NCBI GenBank assembly: GCA_965644295.1
Contig: CBFFRP010000405.1
Location: forward strand, 62,001-126,000
Source of the DNA: Paraphysomonas bandaiensis
Lineage: Eukaryota; Chrysophyceae
Reading direction: 5' to 3'
DNA length: 64,000 bases
This document shows positions 22,191 through 33,056 of the stretch, in pieces. Below the pieces are notes generated by a model. The model was not told where the DNA came from. It was given only the letters and a program-made list of their open reading frames with translations, and ran no database searches. The position numbers and the translations under genes were made by a program. Position 1 is the first letter of the stretch; the number at the start of each line of letters is the position of its first letter.

Positions 22191-25100
22191 ATGAGCAATT
22201 CAAGACGACCCATGGTGAAAGGCTATTCTAAAAAACAGAAGCCAGAGACTAGTAATAAGCACTATATGTACGCCCCGCCTATGCGCCCACAGAACACAGA
22301 CTCACATGATAGCTTAATACTTCGTCGCCTTGAAGAGATGACTAGACGAATTGATTTAATGCAGAATGCTCAAACTCTTTCGTCTACTTCACAAGTACTA
22401 CAACAAGCTCCCCAAGTACCCAACCGGCCATCGAATCAGGCATCTACTGTCAATATCTCCCCTCGAACTTCTAACTTGATCGATAATTATTCTCCATTAA
22501 AGAAAGCAGACAACAATGCCATGTCAAATAACGGCTCTGATTTTAAACTATCGATCGCAGGTGATAGTAGTAGGCAACAGGTAGGATTGTGATACATCAA
22601 TACCTTGTATTTACTTCTGTCGTTAGGAAATAGATGAGTTGACACATATGGTACACAACCTTCAGATGAGCTTACGTGAATCTCAAGATGAATATGTTCG
22701 AGCTGTGATGCGGACAGAGTCGGAGACGAAGGAGCGACAGCTTCTGGAAAAGAGGAATGCTGAATTGAATTCTAAACTTATGGAAGCTAGACAAGCTCTC
22801 AAAGAAACACAAGCAGCTTTGCAAAGCGTTCAATTAGCAACTGAACAACTTTCTAACAAAAGAGAGCAACGAGAACAGCATATCATGCACTTGTCCAACG
22901 AAAATACGGCATACGTAAGCAAAATTGCAACTCTAGAAGCAAAGTTAAAGGATGCGGAAGATGCTGTCATGGAGAGCAATAGTCGTCGTGACGAGTTTGT
23001 GCACCGACTACAAGATCAGTTGTCGCAATGTCAGGATGAAATATTTCAAGCTCAAGCTGACGGAACTGCAATTAATGGTGAAAAAGTACAGGTACTATTT
23101 GAAATTCGCTAAGCCACTTGTGATTGTAATATCATAATTTTATTGTAATACGTCTTCATTCTCAGTTAGAAGCAGAACTAGACGCTGTTCGGCAGAAACT
23201 TGCAACAACTGAACAGAAGTTGAAGAGTGCAGAGAATGCCGTGGATATTTCGTTCAAAACGAAATTGCAGAATTTAGAAGAAAAGAACCGTGCTCTCTTG
23301 GAAAAACTCCAAGGTATATACTGTTCCTGACTTTATGCTCAGTTATATGTATATTTATGTATGTTGCTCCGAAGGTGAGAAACAGCTACAAAGTAAGATA
23401 GAATACTTAGAAGATCAATTAAAAGCGAAATCGAAATCTTTACAGCATTCATCGCAAAATATGAAAACCCTCGAAAATTCATTGCATGAATGTCAAATAC
23501 GCCTACGAGCAACCGAGAGTAAGTTACACGATGCGGCAAACGACTACCAGGAACTAGAGTTTAAACTTCGTAATGCAGAGCGCGAAAATCAAACTGACAG
23601 ACATTTACAGGCGAAGATTTCGCTACTAGAAGACGAGATCTCAGAGAAAGATGCCACCTTAAAACAGCTTCACCAGAGAAATTATGAGTTAGAAACACAT
23701 CTGGATGCTGCTGAAGCGAAGATAACTAATATTGATGCTGCTCTACTAGATAAATCAGATGCATTACAGGAAATGGAATTTAAAATTCGTGCATTAGAAA
23801 GAGCGAAAAATATAGAAAAGAACAGTGATTCCCGTATTGCTGCACTTGATAAAGAACTAACGGAAAAGAACGCAATTATTCTTCAACACTCAGCCACTCT
23901 AAAGAAGCTGGAGAACGCTCTGGATGAGGCTACAACGCGATGTAAATCATCGGAAACGCTTCTGCATGAGAGAACCCAACGTTTACAAGAATTGGATGTA
24001 AAGCTGAAAGCGGCTGAGAGAGAAAATGCGGCTGATAAAATTGTAATTTCACGTATTGAAGGTCTTGAAAGTGAGCTGTCGGAGAAGTCTCATCAGTTGA
24101 ATATGGAAATTCAGACAACTAAAAGCCTTCAGGCACAGCTAGAAGAGAGTAATTTGAGAGTGCGTTCCTTAGAGGAGTCGATACAAGGAAAGAAGGAGCA
24201 AATGCAAGATGTTGAAATGCGACTGAAGAATGCTGAACTTGAATCTCTATCAGATAAGCAAATGATATCTCGTATTCATATTCTTCAAGATCAGCTAGCA
24301 GAGAAGACATCTGCACTACAAATAAAAACAGAGAAGCTGAAAGCTCTTGAAGTGTCAGCTCAAGACAATGCAATGAAAGTCAGAACTTTAGAATCCACTG
24401 TTAAAGAAAAAAATTCTCAAATTCAAGATATAGAATTTAAGATGAAGACCTGTGAAAGGGACCTATCAAGCTCTAGAGGTGAGATTTCGTCTACGAAGAA
24501 TAAGCTAGCGGCCATGGAAGGACAGTACAGTCAATTAGATGCAAGAATGAAGGCAGTAGTTATAGAAAAACACGAGCTGTCGTCGAAACTTGCCGTACTT
24601 GAACAATTAGTTGAAAATGCTGCTGAGCTTGCACTCGAATTAGATGCCTCAGAAGAGGCTAAGAACAAGTTAGAGTCCGAACTTGAAACAGCAAATCAGC
24701 GACTGAAAACTCTTACAGCCGAATACGATAAATGCGCGCTTGATCTTCAAACTGCTGAAAATCGTGTATTTCATAGTCAACAGGAGATTCGTGACCTCCA
24801 GGGACGCATGGCGGAAATGGTCCCAGCTGGCTCAAGCAATTCATCTCTTGATCTAAATTCAGATAAATTTTCAACACTTTCTAGTCGAATAGCAAAATCC
24901 CATACGCCTGAAAAGAGTAGTGACACTAGACCTACGCCAGAGCCTGTGAGTAGAACTGGTGCAGACACTTTGTCACCTCTGCCAGGAGTGTTATTTGATA
25001 TTCGTGAAGAAGCTTCTGCCGATATGGATGACTTGCAGGGAAGTAGCGACAATGTAGACAATAGTCGTCCAGTGTTGGATCGTAAACGGTCATCGCGACG

Positions 25101-25908
25101 TTTGAAGAAGAGCTCGTCAACGGAATCCGATGGAGGGAGAATCGAGGATACTTCGCCACAGGCCAGACGGGGAAAGTCCAGTCGGAGCTTGCAAGCCCAA
25201 GATTCAGCAGAATACGATCGTTCACAAGATGAATATGCTGCAGATCGCCCCAAAATAAAGCGAGAGAAATCATCGAAAAGTATGAAAAGAATGGGAAGCG
25301 CAGAGAAGAATGGGACACCAGATACAGATCGGCCCAAAGTCATTAAGAAGAAATCGTCCAAATCTTTGACTCGAACAGCGAGTACTGAAAGCGAGGGTGC
25401 GTATGGCGAATTATCTGGTTCAGAATCCGGTGACGAAGGTACTAATGCAACGGAAGGAATGGATGAGCAGTCTTGGAGTCTGCTGCGCGGGATGGGAGTT
25501 ACAGGAAACAAGCATACCAATAAACGCAGATCTTCGCTTGCTGTGCTTGTGGATTTCATGGGTACAACTCGACGAGAGGTTGAGAAATTGAAAGCGGAAA
25601 AGAATTCTTTAAAGAAGCAAATCACGGAATGGCAGAATAAGTTCGCCGAGGAAAATGGTCGCCCTCCAAGTAAAGCTGAAAAGGAATCACAAGCTTCAGA
25701 GTTATACACTCAATATCAGCGGGTAAGTAATTTTGGATCAAACCTTTGTTGGTAATATTTATTTGTAAAGGTCTCAACTAATTTGAAAAAGAAAGAGAGC
25801 AAGTTGAAAAAGTCAGAGAAAACTTTTACAATCAAGAAAGAAGTTATGCCGGCTATACTTGAAAAGGAAAAGAATCAAGGACTGGCAGCGGCGAAAGCGT
25901 CTAATTGA
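22191..25908 (+). CDS. Long coiled-coil protein with phospho-repeat tail, 5 exons
   Basis: Exons 22191-22580, 22627-23091, 23166-23313, 23375-25722 and 25771-25908 give 1162 residues. After a disordered N-terminus (about 1-125), residues about 130-890 are an almost continuous coiled coil (heptads rich in Leu, Glu, Lys, with recurring blocks such as SRIAxLExELxEK spaced about 50-60 residues apart). A Ser/Lys/Arg-rich tail then carries four imperfect repeats around KSS(K/R)SL (KRSSRRLKKSSSTES, RGKSSRSLQAQDSAE, REKSSKSMKRMGSAE, KKSSKSLTRTASTES). Near the C-terminus lies WQNKFAEENGRPPSKAEKE, like the W...F...NGR.P motif seen at the end of several cytoskeletal and RhoGAP-FAM13-type proteins. A structural or scaffold role in the cytoskeleton is inferred. 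The protein is not assignable to a named orthologue. Confidence 0.88.
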
Positions 25909-26418
25909 AATGTATATATGTGATATTATAATTATAAAGTACTTTAGACTTATAGGTAAGTTGAACGCGACCAACAACAAATAGTACAGTCTGATTTACA
26001 TATTACCGGATGTAAACTTATTGATTTGCTTTCGTACGAATGAACTGAAGTTGTCGTTATCTAGACCTTAATAGAAAGGTTTAGGTATATTGGTACTGAT
26101 TGTTCTACTGTGAGGAACAAAAGCTTTGACGTAAATGTCATACATGAAATACGTTTTCCCAGTGCAGTACATACGTACATACTCATTGGGCTGAAGTATC
26201 TGCACATAAAAAAATGTCTTCATTTCGTATAATACAGTAAGAGGTAAGAAAGCAGTAATCAGTCAAAGGAATTCTATACTCTATGTCATCAACGTTTCAG
26301 CTTTACTCTCATCAGTACGTTGCCTCCGAACAGAACGGATTATACCTACCGAGGATATTCTTGTCGATACACTCATCAGACCCCTCTTTGATTCCTTAAA
26401 TCGTGAACCAACTACCAG
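25909..26418. other. Intergenic, no gene supported
   Basis: 3' flank of the coiled-coil gene up to the copia-B target site. Confidence 0.45.
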
Positions 26419-26423
26419 CTACA
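26419..26423. repeat. copia-B target-site duplication, left
   Basis: CTACA here is repeated at 31905-31909, exactly outside the two LTRs. Five bp is the usual size for copia integrase. Confidence 0.92.
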
Positions 26424-26743
26424 TGTTGACTAATGACCATTTTCAGATGATTAAGATCGTTGTAAGAGAAGTTTAAGTTAGTCAAACTAGATAGATTACT
26501 TTATTATGATTGTATACACAATTGTGTGTGTTGTCATGTAACACATGTCAACAACATGATAAATTATTTCGTTCATGTCAACCACTGCTCAACTTCCGTA
26601 TCTTGAATCGTCATGATATAATACTTCAGTTTCACAGTTATAGCTATATAGCACCTTTGACTATTGACTACGTATTACTGTTTTTCACATTGTATTTAAC
26701 GTATTCTACAGTACTATCTTAGAGAACCATACGTATTCCAACA
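26424..26743 (-). repeat. copia-B 3' LTR
   Basis: 320 bp. Matches 31585-31904 base for base as read by eye. Confidence 0.95.
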
Positions 26744-26752
26744 CTCCTCCTC
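26744..26752 (-). promoter_or_regulatory. copia-B polypurine tract
   Basis: GAGGAGGAG on the minus strand, immediately upstream of the 3' LTR. It is the primer for plus-strand DNA synthesis in LTR elements. Confidence 0.85.
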
Positions 26753-26909
26753 AATGTAGAAACGAGTAATCGTCGTTATACTGCAGCTATATATATCATC
26801 TAGTCATCTTAGGATAAAACGGATGTGAAAATCTTCATAAAGATACTGTGAACATCACACTTCGCTGTAACACAGTTATGTGGGATTCTTACCCACTAAA
26901 AACACACCC

Positions 26910-29900
26910 TTAACCTTTCTTGAACCGCTTCTTCTGATTCTTCTCAACTTCATTTGAAATGCTCCTCTTTTCCCCTGTGATAGTTTCTTCATGGAGTTTA
27001 AAGAGCTTTGTAGATAACGCTTTTGTAAATATGTCGGCCGCCATATCCTTAGTCGATACATGAATCAATCTGGCTGTAGGAAACCTTCCATTTACGTGTT
27101 CCCGAACCCAGTGGTACTTTATCTGAATATGTTTTGATCTTTTGTGGTAGACTGGATTTTCTGACAGATCTTTTGCACTCTTGCTGTCCATGAAGAATGG
27201 GGTTGGCTTCGTCAATGCGAGTCCTAGCTCTCGTAACACCCCCCGTAGCCACACCAGTTCTTGCATGGCCGCATATTCTGCCATATACTCGGACTCCATA
27301 CTGGAAGTTGCAACTGTAGTCTGCAGTTTGGACTGCCATGCGATTGCTCCAGCACATAAGAATACAATATAACCGGTAGTTGAACGTCTCGTTAGTATAT
27401 CACCTGCCCAGTCCGCATCACTAAATACATGTAAATCAAACTTACTCCCACTGAATTTGATTCCTTTGCTGGTGGTGCCTCTCAAATATTTCAATAAATG
27501 AATAGCTAAACGACACGATGCGTATGTAGGATTACTGCTGTATCTCGATAGTAGTCCGATTGCATAGGCGAGATCTGGTCTTGTGTGGAGTGCGAGATAC
27601 AGGATTGCTCCAATAATACTACGATACGGAAATTTTGAGACCCATTCCTCCTGTTCTGATGTAAGTTCCCGTTCTGCAGCTAGTAGTTCTTGTGCATTTG
27701 ATGGCAACGGAGCTTCCTTATTCTTTCTACTGTTTCCCATGACATGGTTGAATTTCTGAATCACTTTCTCCGCATACTTCGATTGATCTAGTTTGAACCA
27801 GTCTTCGCCTCTCGTGATTCGAATATTTAGGAAACTTTGGCACTCTCCCATGTCCCTCATTTCAAACGTTTGGCAGAACTTGTTCTTGACAAAAACAAGG
27901 AATTCAAAATCCACAGATGCGATAATGATGTCATCTACATACAGGAGTAATAACGTAAGTTTGCCTTGGTGCCAACGATAATATAAGCAGGTATCTAACA
28001 CGCATGATCTAAACTGCATTGACTTTATGAATTTATCGATGTGGCGATTCCACTGACGCGGTGAGGCTCGTAAACCATATAGTGCTTTGATGAGTTTAAA
28101 GCACCATCCATTGCTGAGCTCCTCATCTGGAGGTGGGTACATGTAGACATCTTCATCTAAATTTGCATAACAAAATGCAGAACTGACATCAAGCTGGTGT
28201 ACATGCATATGGAACATAAAAGCAATTGCAATCACGAGCCTGATAGTTATCCCTTTTACGACCGGTGCAAATGTAGATGGCTCCTCCTCAGTTTTCTCCT
28301 GAAGATTTCCTAGTGCGACTAGTCGAGCTTTATACTTCTGTATGTTGCCTAGTATGTCACGCTTGAGTTTGTGAACATACTTACATCTGATTAATTTGAC
28401 CCCAGATGGTCGACGTACTATCTTCAAAACGCCTCTTCGTAAAAGAGCTTTCTTCTCTATTCGTCTGGCTGTTCTCCATTCGTCCGCTTGAGGGGACCTC
28501 TCCGCCTCTAGAAAACTGTTCGGTTCATGGACGTGTTTATTCTCAGTACTCTCCTCTGAATCCATGACATTTACATCGGCATCCATTACCTCTATCATGT
28601 TAATTTCTCCTAACACTGAAGCATTAGCTAGCCTCCTCCGTAAACGCTTACGTTTCTCTGCATCCCTTTTAGATACTCTCTGTAGGGTATTAGTACTGTT
28701 AGAATTTATAGTATCAGTATATTCAGGTACTCCCTGAGCTGCATCTTCATCAAGTACTCCTTGAGTCATATCTTCATCAGGTGCTCCCTGAATAATACCA
28801 TGGTTAACTAGCTGCTCCTGATGGCTCTCAGGCGCTGGGATAGTGGACGTACTCCGTCCATCAGTGGTACTAGAGGCGTCCCTCGTTCCCGTATATCCCG
28901 TGTATCCAGGCGTATTCCTTGTCATTACCTGAACATCTTCTATATGTATGGGTACCTTCTGCTCAATGTGGGTTCTCCCCGCAGTTACAAGTGACCGATA
29001 ACCAACAATGACACCCTTTCTTTCTACCACTCTGGTGGTCTTGTACAACAGCCCGTCTTCATCGTCTATGTGAAAAGTCTTCACGAGATGCTGATAATCA
29101 TTCACCGTCTTTGGTCTAGGTGCTGTTCGTACTCGGAGAGCGTCGATTTCTGCGTAATATTCTTCGGTGCGGGAAGGTATACTCTCATCTGTGAGTATGT
29201 GTACACACGTAATTACCTTATCGGTTGCTGGGAGATACACCTGGTATCCAACTTTATCTTCCGAATATCCCACTAGGTATCCAATCTTTGATTTATCGTC
29301 CCAGTCCTTTCGCCTGTCCGCCTTAGGTGTCAATATATAAGTTTTGCACCCCCATACTCTAAAATATTTCAAACTGGGTGGCTGACCCGTGACATACTCA
29401 TATGGGGACATGTATCCTCTGTCCGTCCTTGTAGGGAGTCTGATCAGTGTATAGCGAGCAGCATGATACGCGTCTAACCAGAATGGAACCGGTAGGCCTG
29501 ACTGCAACAACATCGCCAACGCCATCTCTGATGCAGTCCTGAATTTTCGCTCCTCTACTGCATTCATTTCCGGACTATCTGTTGAAGACCAAGTATGTTT
29601 GTAGCAGCCTTGTGATCTCAAATAGCTCCTAAGTTCTTGATTTATGAGTTCTCCAGCTCCATCAGCGTGGTAGTGGTCCACTCTCAGCTTATATTGCCTA
29701 ATCTCTCCTTCGAACACCTCTCTAAAAAACTGAATCACTTCTTCTTTAGTACGCTGGTTTACGCCTTTTACCCAGAACATCCTACTCGGGTGATGAGTTA
29801 GTTTGATCACGTAGCGCTCATCACCTCGAGCGGGAGTATTCAGAAATACTTGCACATCAGCCGATATGTCCGGCTTGACATCCGTATCCTCCTTTGTGTG

Positions 29901-31646
29901 AAACGAAACTCTCGTAATCTTTGATCTGGCACATATGCTACAGAGACAAGATTTTTTTAATGCAGTCTTCGATAGGTGCTTCCTCTGCAGATTTGAGCCA
30001 GTGAACAACATCCTTCTATGTGCCTCCGTTAGAGCCCCTTTGTTGAAATGGCCCATTCTCCTATGCAGCAGTTCCAGCTCGTCCTCACCAGTCCTATCGC
30101 TAAGATTTACTTCACAATTACTCGGTGTAGACACATCTGGAAGCTCCAACAGCTGCTGAGTTGGAACTGCAGTCATTCCATTCTTCATGGGTCCCTCCAG
30201 TACCAGCTCACCGGTATTACAGTCATAAATTTGGATCCCATACCACACCGTGAATCGATAGCCCATTTCGTTCAGCTTACGTCCGGAGCACAGGCATCGA
30301 TTGATCTGATCTGAAATTTCTATGTCTCTCCATGCTCCACGGGAACCCACACTTGTGATATGAATCTCTGATCCCTTCTTAGATCCGTTTATCACCTTTG
30401 ATGTATTCATATGAGTGTCAAGCATGGTCACATCATTCATTAAGAACATTGATGATGAACAGCATGTATCTATGTATGTATAGTGTTCAGCAGTACCAAT
30501 CATACAACATGTGTCACTTTTATCATATATATCAACAGCGCAGTCATAAAGCATATTCGCTTCGGACTCCGAGTCAGACTCGGTTCCTCCTCTGCGGATA
30601 TTCTCGAATGTGAAAACCTTCCCAGATTTCTGGGGTTTCTTGGTCTTTCCAGTCGAATTTCGGGGACATTCGTTCGCGCGATGGTTTTTGGATTTGCATA
30701 CTCTGCATCCTGTATATTCCTTACTGCCCGGTCTTTGTCCCTTCGTTTCCCCCTTTTTCTTCCTACATTGTTCTGTATTATGATTGTGTATTATACCTTT
30801 CTTCGAGCAATAAGTGCACTTCCTCTTTGTAGATACTCTCTCTTTCTTTCGAGGCTTTTCAATATGATTCAGCTCCTCCGTGCTCTTGCGCTTCTTCTCT
30901 ATGATTTTCCTCCCATACTTGGTGTCGTCGAACTGTTCGATACGTTTGGATAGCAATTCATATGGTACATCATCGGGCATTAAATACAGGGCATAATTCA
31001 AACCGTCATATTCATCACTGATAATTCCCTCCTTCAGCCTACTAATTTTTGATTCTTCCGTTACCGTTTGGTTATGCGCCTGAAGTTCACGAAGAAGCAG
31101 CTCAAAACGCAGTACATACTCTTTCGCGGTCTCCCCTGGCTTCATCTCGAATGATCCAAACTGAGCAAGCAGAGCACTAATCTTGTTTTGTGTTCCCCCT
31201 TCAAAACACGATTTAAGAGTGCTAACCATCTCTCTGGCGCTGAACTTATTAACTCTTCCTTCAGCTGCCTTGAACTCCTTGTGCTTCAGATGAAACTTCT
31301 GCAGCGCCTTCGGAGATCGCTTCACCGCCTCTCTGCAGTATGAGTAAGCAATTGCATTCGCCTTCCAATACTTGTCCACCGCTTCTTTGTAGGACTTGGT
31401 CTCAAGACTATTCAGGGGTTGAATTCCGAAATCCTCTTCCTCTGGTGGCCTTTCTAGAGCCACCTCACTCTGCTCCTTTCTCATAAGGAACGTCTCAAAG
31501 TCTTCGATCCATTGTTCAACGTTGCTCTCGTCGAACCATGGAACATCAGCTCTATCCTCCTTCTCTCCTCCGCATTCGCTACCATGTTGACTAATGACCA
31601 TTTTCAGATGATTAAGATCGTTGTAAGAGAAGTTTAAGTTAGTCAA
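26910..31646 (-). CDS. copia-B gag-pol polyprotein
   Basis: 1578 residues in one frame. Gag (about 1-350) ends with two zinc knuckles (CTYCSKKGIIHNHNTEQC; CRVCKSKNHRANEC). The protease region has YIDTCCSSSMF where copia proteases normally have D(S/T)G. Integrase has LLHRRMGHFN...CLCSICARSK (HH-CC) and a D,D,E core (HADGAGEL; SPEMNAVEER). Reverse transcriptase has ALYGLRASPRQW and YVDDIII. RNase H has DADWAGD, SSMESEYMA and KRSKHIQIKYHWVREH. Order PR-IN-RT-RH is diagnostic of Ty1/copia. The first ATG (31646) lies inside the 5' LTR, and so does the next in-frame ATG (about 31599), so translation reads through the LTR end and the primer site. Ty1 also starts gag inside its LTR. The next in-frame Met lies about 55 residues in (TFLMRKEQ). 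Confidence 0.95.
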   Translation of the reverse strand: MTNLNFSYNDLNHLKMVISQHGSECGGEKEDRADVPWFDESNVEQWIEDFETFLMRKEQSEVALERPPEEEDFGIQPLNSLETKSYKEAVDKYWKANAIAYSYCREAVKRSPKALQKFHLKHKEFKAAEGRVNKFSAREMVSTLKSCFEGGTQNKISALLAQFGSFEMKPGETAKEYVLRFELLLRELQAHNQTVTEESKISRLKEGIISDEYDGLNYALYLMPDDVPYELLSKRIEQFDDTKYGRKIIEKKRKSTEELNHIEKPRKKERVSTKRKCTYCSKKGIIHNHNTEQCRKKKGETKGQRPGSKEYTGCRVCKSKNHRANECPRNSTGKTKKPQKSGKVFTFENIRRGGTESDSESEANMLYDCAVDIYDKSDTCCMIGTAEHYTYIDTCCSSSMFLMNDVTMLDTHMNTSKVINGSKKGSEIHITSVGSRGAWRDIEISDQINRCLCSGRKLNEMGYRFTVWYGIQIYDCNTGELVLEGPMKNGMTAVPTQQLLELPDVSTPSNCEVNLSDRTGEDELELLHRRMGHFNKGALTEAHRRMLFTGSNLQRKHLSKTALKKSCLCSICARSKITRVSFHTKEDTDVKPDISADVQVFLNTPARGDERYVIKLTHHPSRMFWVKGVNQRTKEEVIQFFREVFEGEIRQYKLRVDHYHADGAGELINQELRSYLRSQGCYKHTWSSTDSPEMNAVEERKFRTASEMALAMLLQSGLPVPFWLDAYHAARYTLIRLPTRTDRGYMSPYEYVTGQPPSLKYFRVWGCKTYILTPKADRRKDWDDKSKIGYLVGYSEDKVGYQVYLPATDKVITCVHILTDESIPSRTEEYYAEIDALRVRTAPRPKTVNDYQHLVKTFHIDDEDGLLYKTTRVVERKGVIVGYRSLVTAGRTHIEQKVPIHIEDVQVMTRNTPGYTGYTGTRDASSTTDGRSTSTIPAPESHQEQLVNHGIIQGAPDEDMTQGVLDEDAAQGVPEYTDTINSNSTNTLQRVSKRDAEKRKRLRRRLANASVLGEINMIEVMDADVNVMDSEESTENKHVHEPNSFLEAERSPQADEWRTARRIEKKALLRRGVLKIVRRPSGVKLIRCKYVHKLKRDILGNIQKYKARLVALGNLQEKTEEEPSTFAPVVKGITIRLVIAIAFMFHMHVHQLDVSSAFCYANLDEDVYMYPPPDEELSNGWCFKLIKALYGLRASPRQWNRHIDKFIKSMQFRSCVLDTCLYYRWHQGKLTLLLLYVDDIIIASVDFEFLVFVKNKFCQTFEMRDMGECQSFLNIRITRGEDWFKLDQSKYAEKVIQKFNHVMGNSRKNKEAPLPSNAQELLAAERELTSEQEEWVSKFPYRSIIGAILYLALHTRPDLAYAIGLLSRYSSNPTYASCRLAIHLLKYLRGTTSKGIKFSGSKFDLHVFSDADWAGDILTRRSTTGYIVFLCAGAIAWQSKLQTTVATSSMESEYMAEYAAMQELVWLRGVLRELGLALTKPTPFFMDSKSAKDLSENPVYHKRSKHIQIKYHWVREHVNGRFPTARLIHVSTKDMAADIFTKALSTKLFKLHEETITGEKRSISNEVEKNQKKRFKKG
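31576..31584 (-). promoter_or_regulatory. copia-B primer-binding site
   Basis: TGGTAGCGA directly follows the 5' LTR on the minus strand. TGGTAGC is complementary to the CCA end of initiator-Met-type tRNA (…GCTACCA). Pairing beyond seven bases does not follow the animal sequence, so the exact primer is unproven. Confidence 0.7.
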
Positions 31647-31904
31647 ACTAGATAGATTACTTTATTATGATTGTATACACAATTGTGTGTGTTGTCATGT
31701 AACACATGTCAACAACATGATAAATTATTTCGTTCATGTCAACCACTGCTCAACTTCCGTATCTTGAATCGTCATGATATAATACTTCAGTTTCACAGTT
31801 ATAGCTATATAGCACCTTTGACTATTGACTACGTATTACTGTTTTTCACATTGTATTTAACGTATTCTACAGTACTATCTTAGAGAACCATACGTATTCC
31901 AACA
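31585..31904 (-). repeat. copia-B 5' LTR
   Basis: 320 bp, identical to the 3' LTR by eye. Contains the start codon of gag-pol near its downstream end. Confidence 0.95.
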
Positions 31905-31909
31905 CTACA
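31905..31909. repeat. copia-B target-site duplication, right
   Basis: CTACA, matching 26419-26423. Confidence 0.92.
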
Positions 31910-32093
31910 TTGGATCCATTATCTTATGAAGATTCAAACTTCTCAGTGTTACTCTAACAATTGCTACTACTAGCTACTAGCTTACTTCCCTTTACTGATA
32001 GCATCTGTTACCACATAACGACTACAGAATAAAGCTATGATGATGTAACTTAAGGTGCTACAATGACGTATATATGGCGACTAACAATTTCTA

Positions 32094-32554
32094 CCCTCAA
32101 CAAAGTGGAACTCGCACGTTTTCGTGGTGTTCTGTGGGAGTACCGGAGATATTTCTCCGGGAAACTAATGTGAGCCGCACACATACTCAGCAGATAACAT
32201 AGCCAAATGCTTGTGTGGTACAAGGGACACTAATATTATGTAGAAAATACACAGTCACCCGGAAATGGGCCCACCTCAAGGGCATCCGGGAAGTTCACCT
32301 TAAAGCCTCAGGTGTAAGGTATATTAACATTCTGCTTCCTCACGGCATTTGCTTTGAGTGATTGAGCGAAGTTGGTTGCACCTTGGTGCTTGCGGAAAGG
32401 TACAATCAGCTCCTGTAGCGTTAAATAGGGTAGGCTAATAGAGTTTGTACCTGTTAGTGACAGGTAGACGTCTATATAGCTTGACTAGTTTTCATCTAGC
32501 TACTAGGCTGGTGCTGATTCTTAACACCGATATTGCTAATAATAAGACTATCAA
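32094..32554 (+). mobile_element. Retroposon copy C3, long form (461 bp)
   Basis: Begins CCCTCAACAAAGTGGAAC. Then follow the hairpin module CCGGAGATATTTCTCCGG, a CAT/TGTGTGG block, the core GCACCTTGGTGCTTGCGG, and the tail ending ATTGCTAATAATAAGAC. Flanked by TAACAATTTCTA (32082-32093) and TAAAAATTTCTA (32555-32566), 11 of 12 matching. It gives the fullest view of the 5' module joined to the core in one orientation. No ORF. Confidence 0.68.
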
Positions 32555-32566
32555 TAAAAATTTCTA

Positions 32567-33056
32567 GAATTATGATTAATATAAACGCATAGTAGGTTAA
32601 CGGCAAAGTGAAAAATATAAAGCTAATAATTAAAAATTATCAACTAAAATGACATATTTGGATAGTTAAAATCTTAATTAACTGAACGTTGTATTAAGTC
32701 AATGCTCAATTATTCGAATTATAGTCAACACCCCTCATCATTCATTGATACTCGCTACAATTATATTCTCTCAACTACCAATCAATACTATCAGATCTTA
32801 GGTAGGCATAATCTTATACAGTCAAACTATTTCAGTTTATCTAATATACAGGGGCTCCGGCAACTGCGCGTAAGAATAAGAAAACAAAAAGTATTGCACT
32901 TACATTTATCTTTTTATGTACACTTTTTATGCTCATGAGGCACAACTAATTCAATTATACAGAATACTAATCATCTTTAGGAATGTATAGCCAGTCCGCC
33001 GGTTGTATGTGCAAACAATACCCACAAGTTGAGAGTTCAGCCCAAGCAACGCGCAC
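32567..33056. other. AT-rich intergenic, no gene supported
   Basis: 3' flank of the LRR gene on the minus strand. Confidence 0.45.

Larger units (their letters stand above)
26424..31904 (-). mobile_element. Complete, apparently young Ty1/copia retrotransposon (copia-B)
   Basis: A 5481-bp element on the minus strand. It has 320-bp LTRs at each end that I see as identical, LTR starts TGTTGGAATACG and ends AGTCAACA, a CTACA target duplication, a primer site, a purine tract, and one uninterrupted gag-pol frame. Identical LTRs and an intact frame mean a recent insertion that may still be active. It lies between the coiled-coil and LRR genes without interrupting either. Confidence 0.96.

Noticed and set aside
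24777-25709. 310-codon minus-strand ORF
   Set aside because: Antisense shadow of the coiled-coil gene's low-complexity tail.
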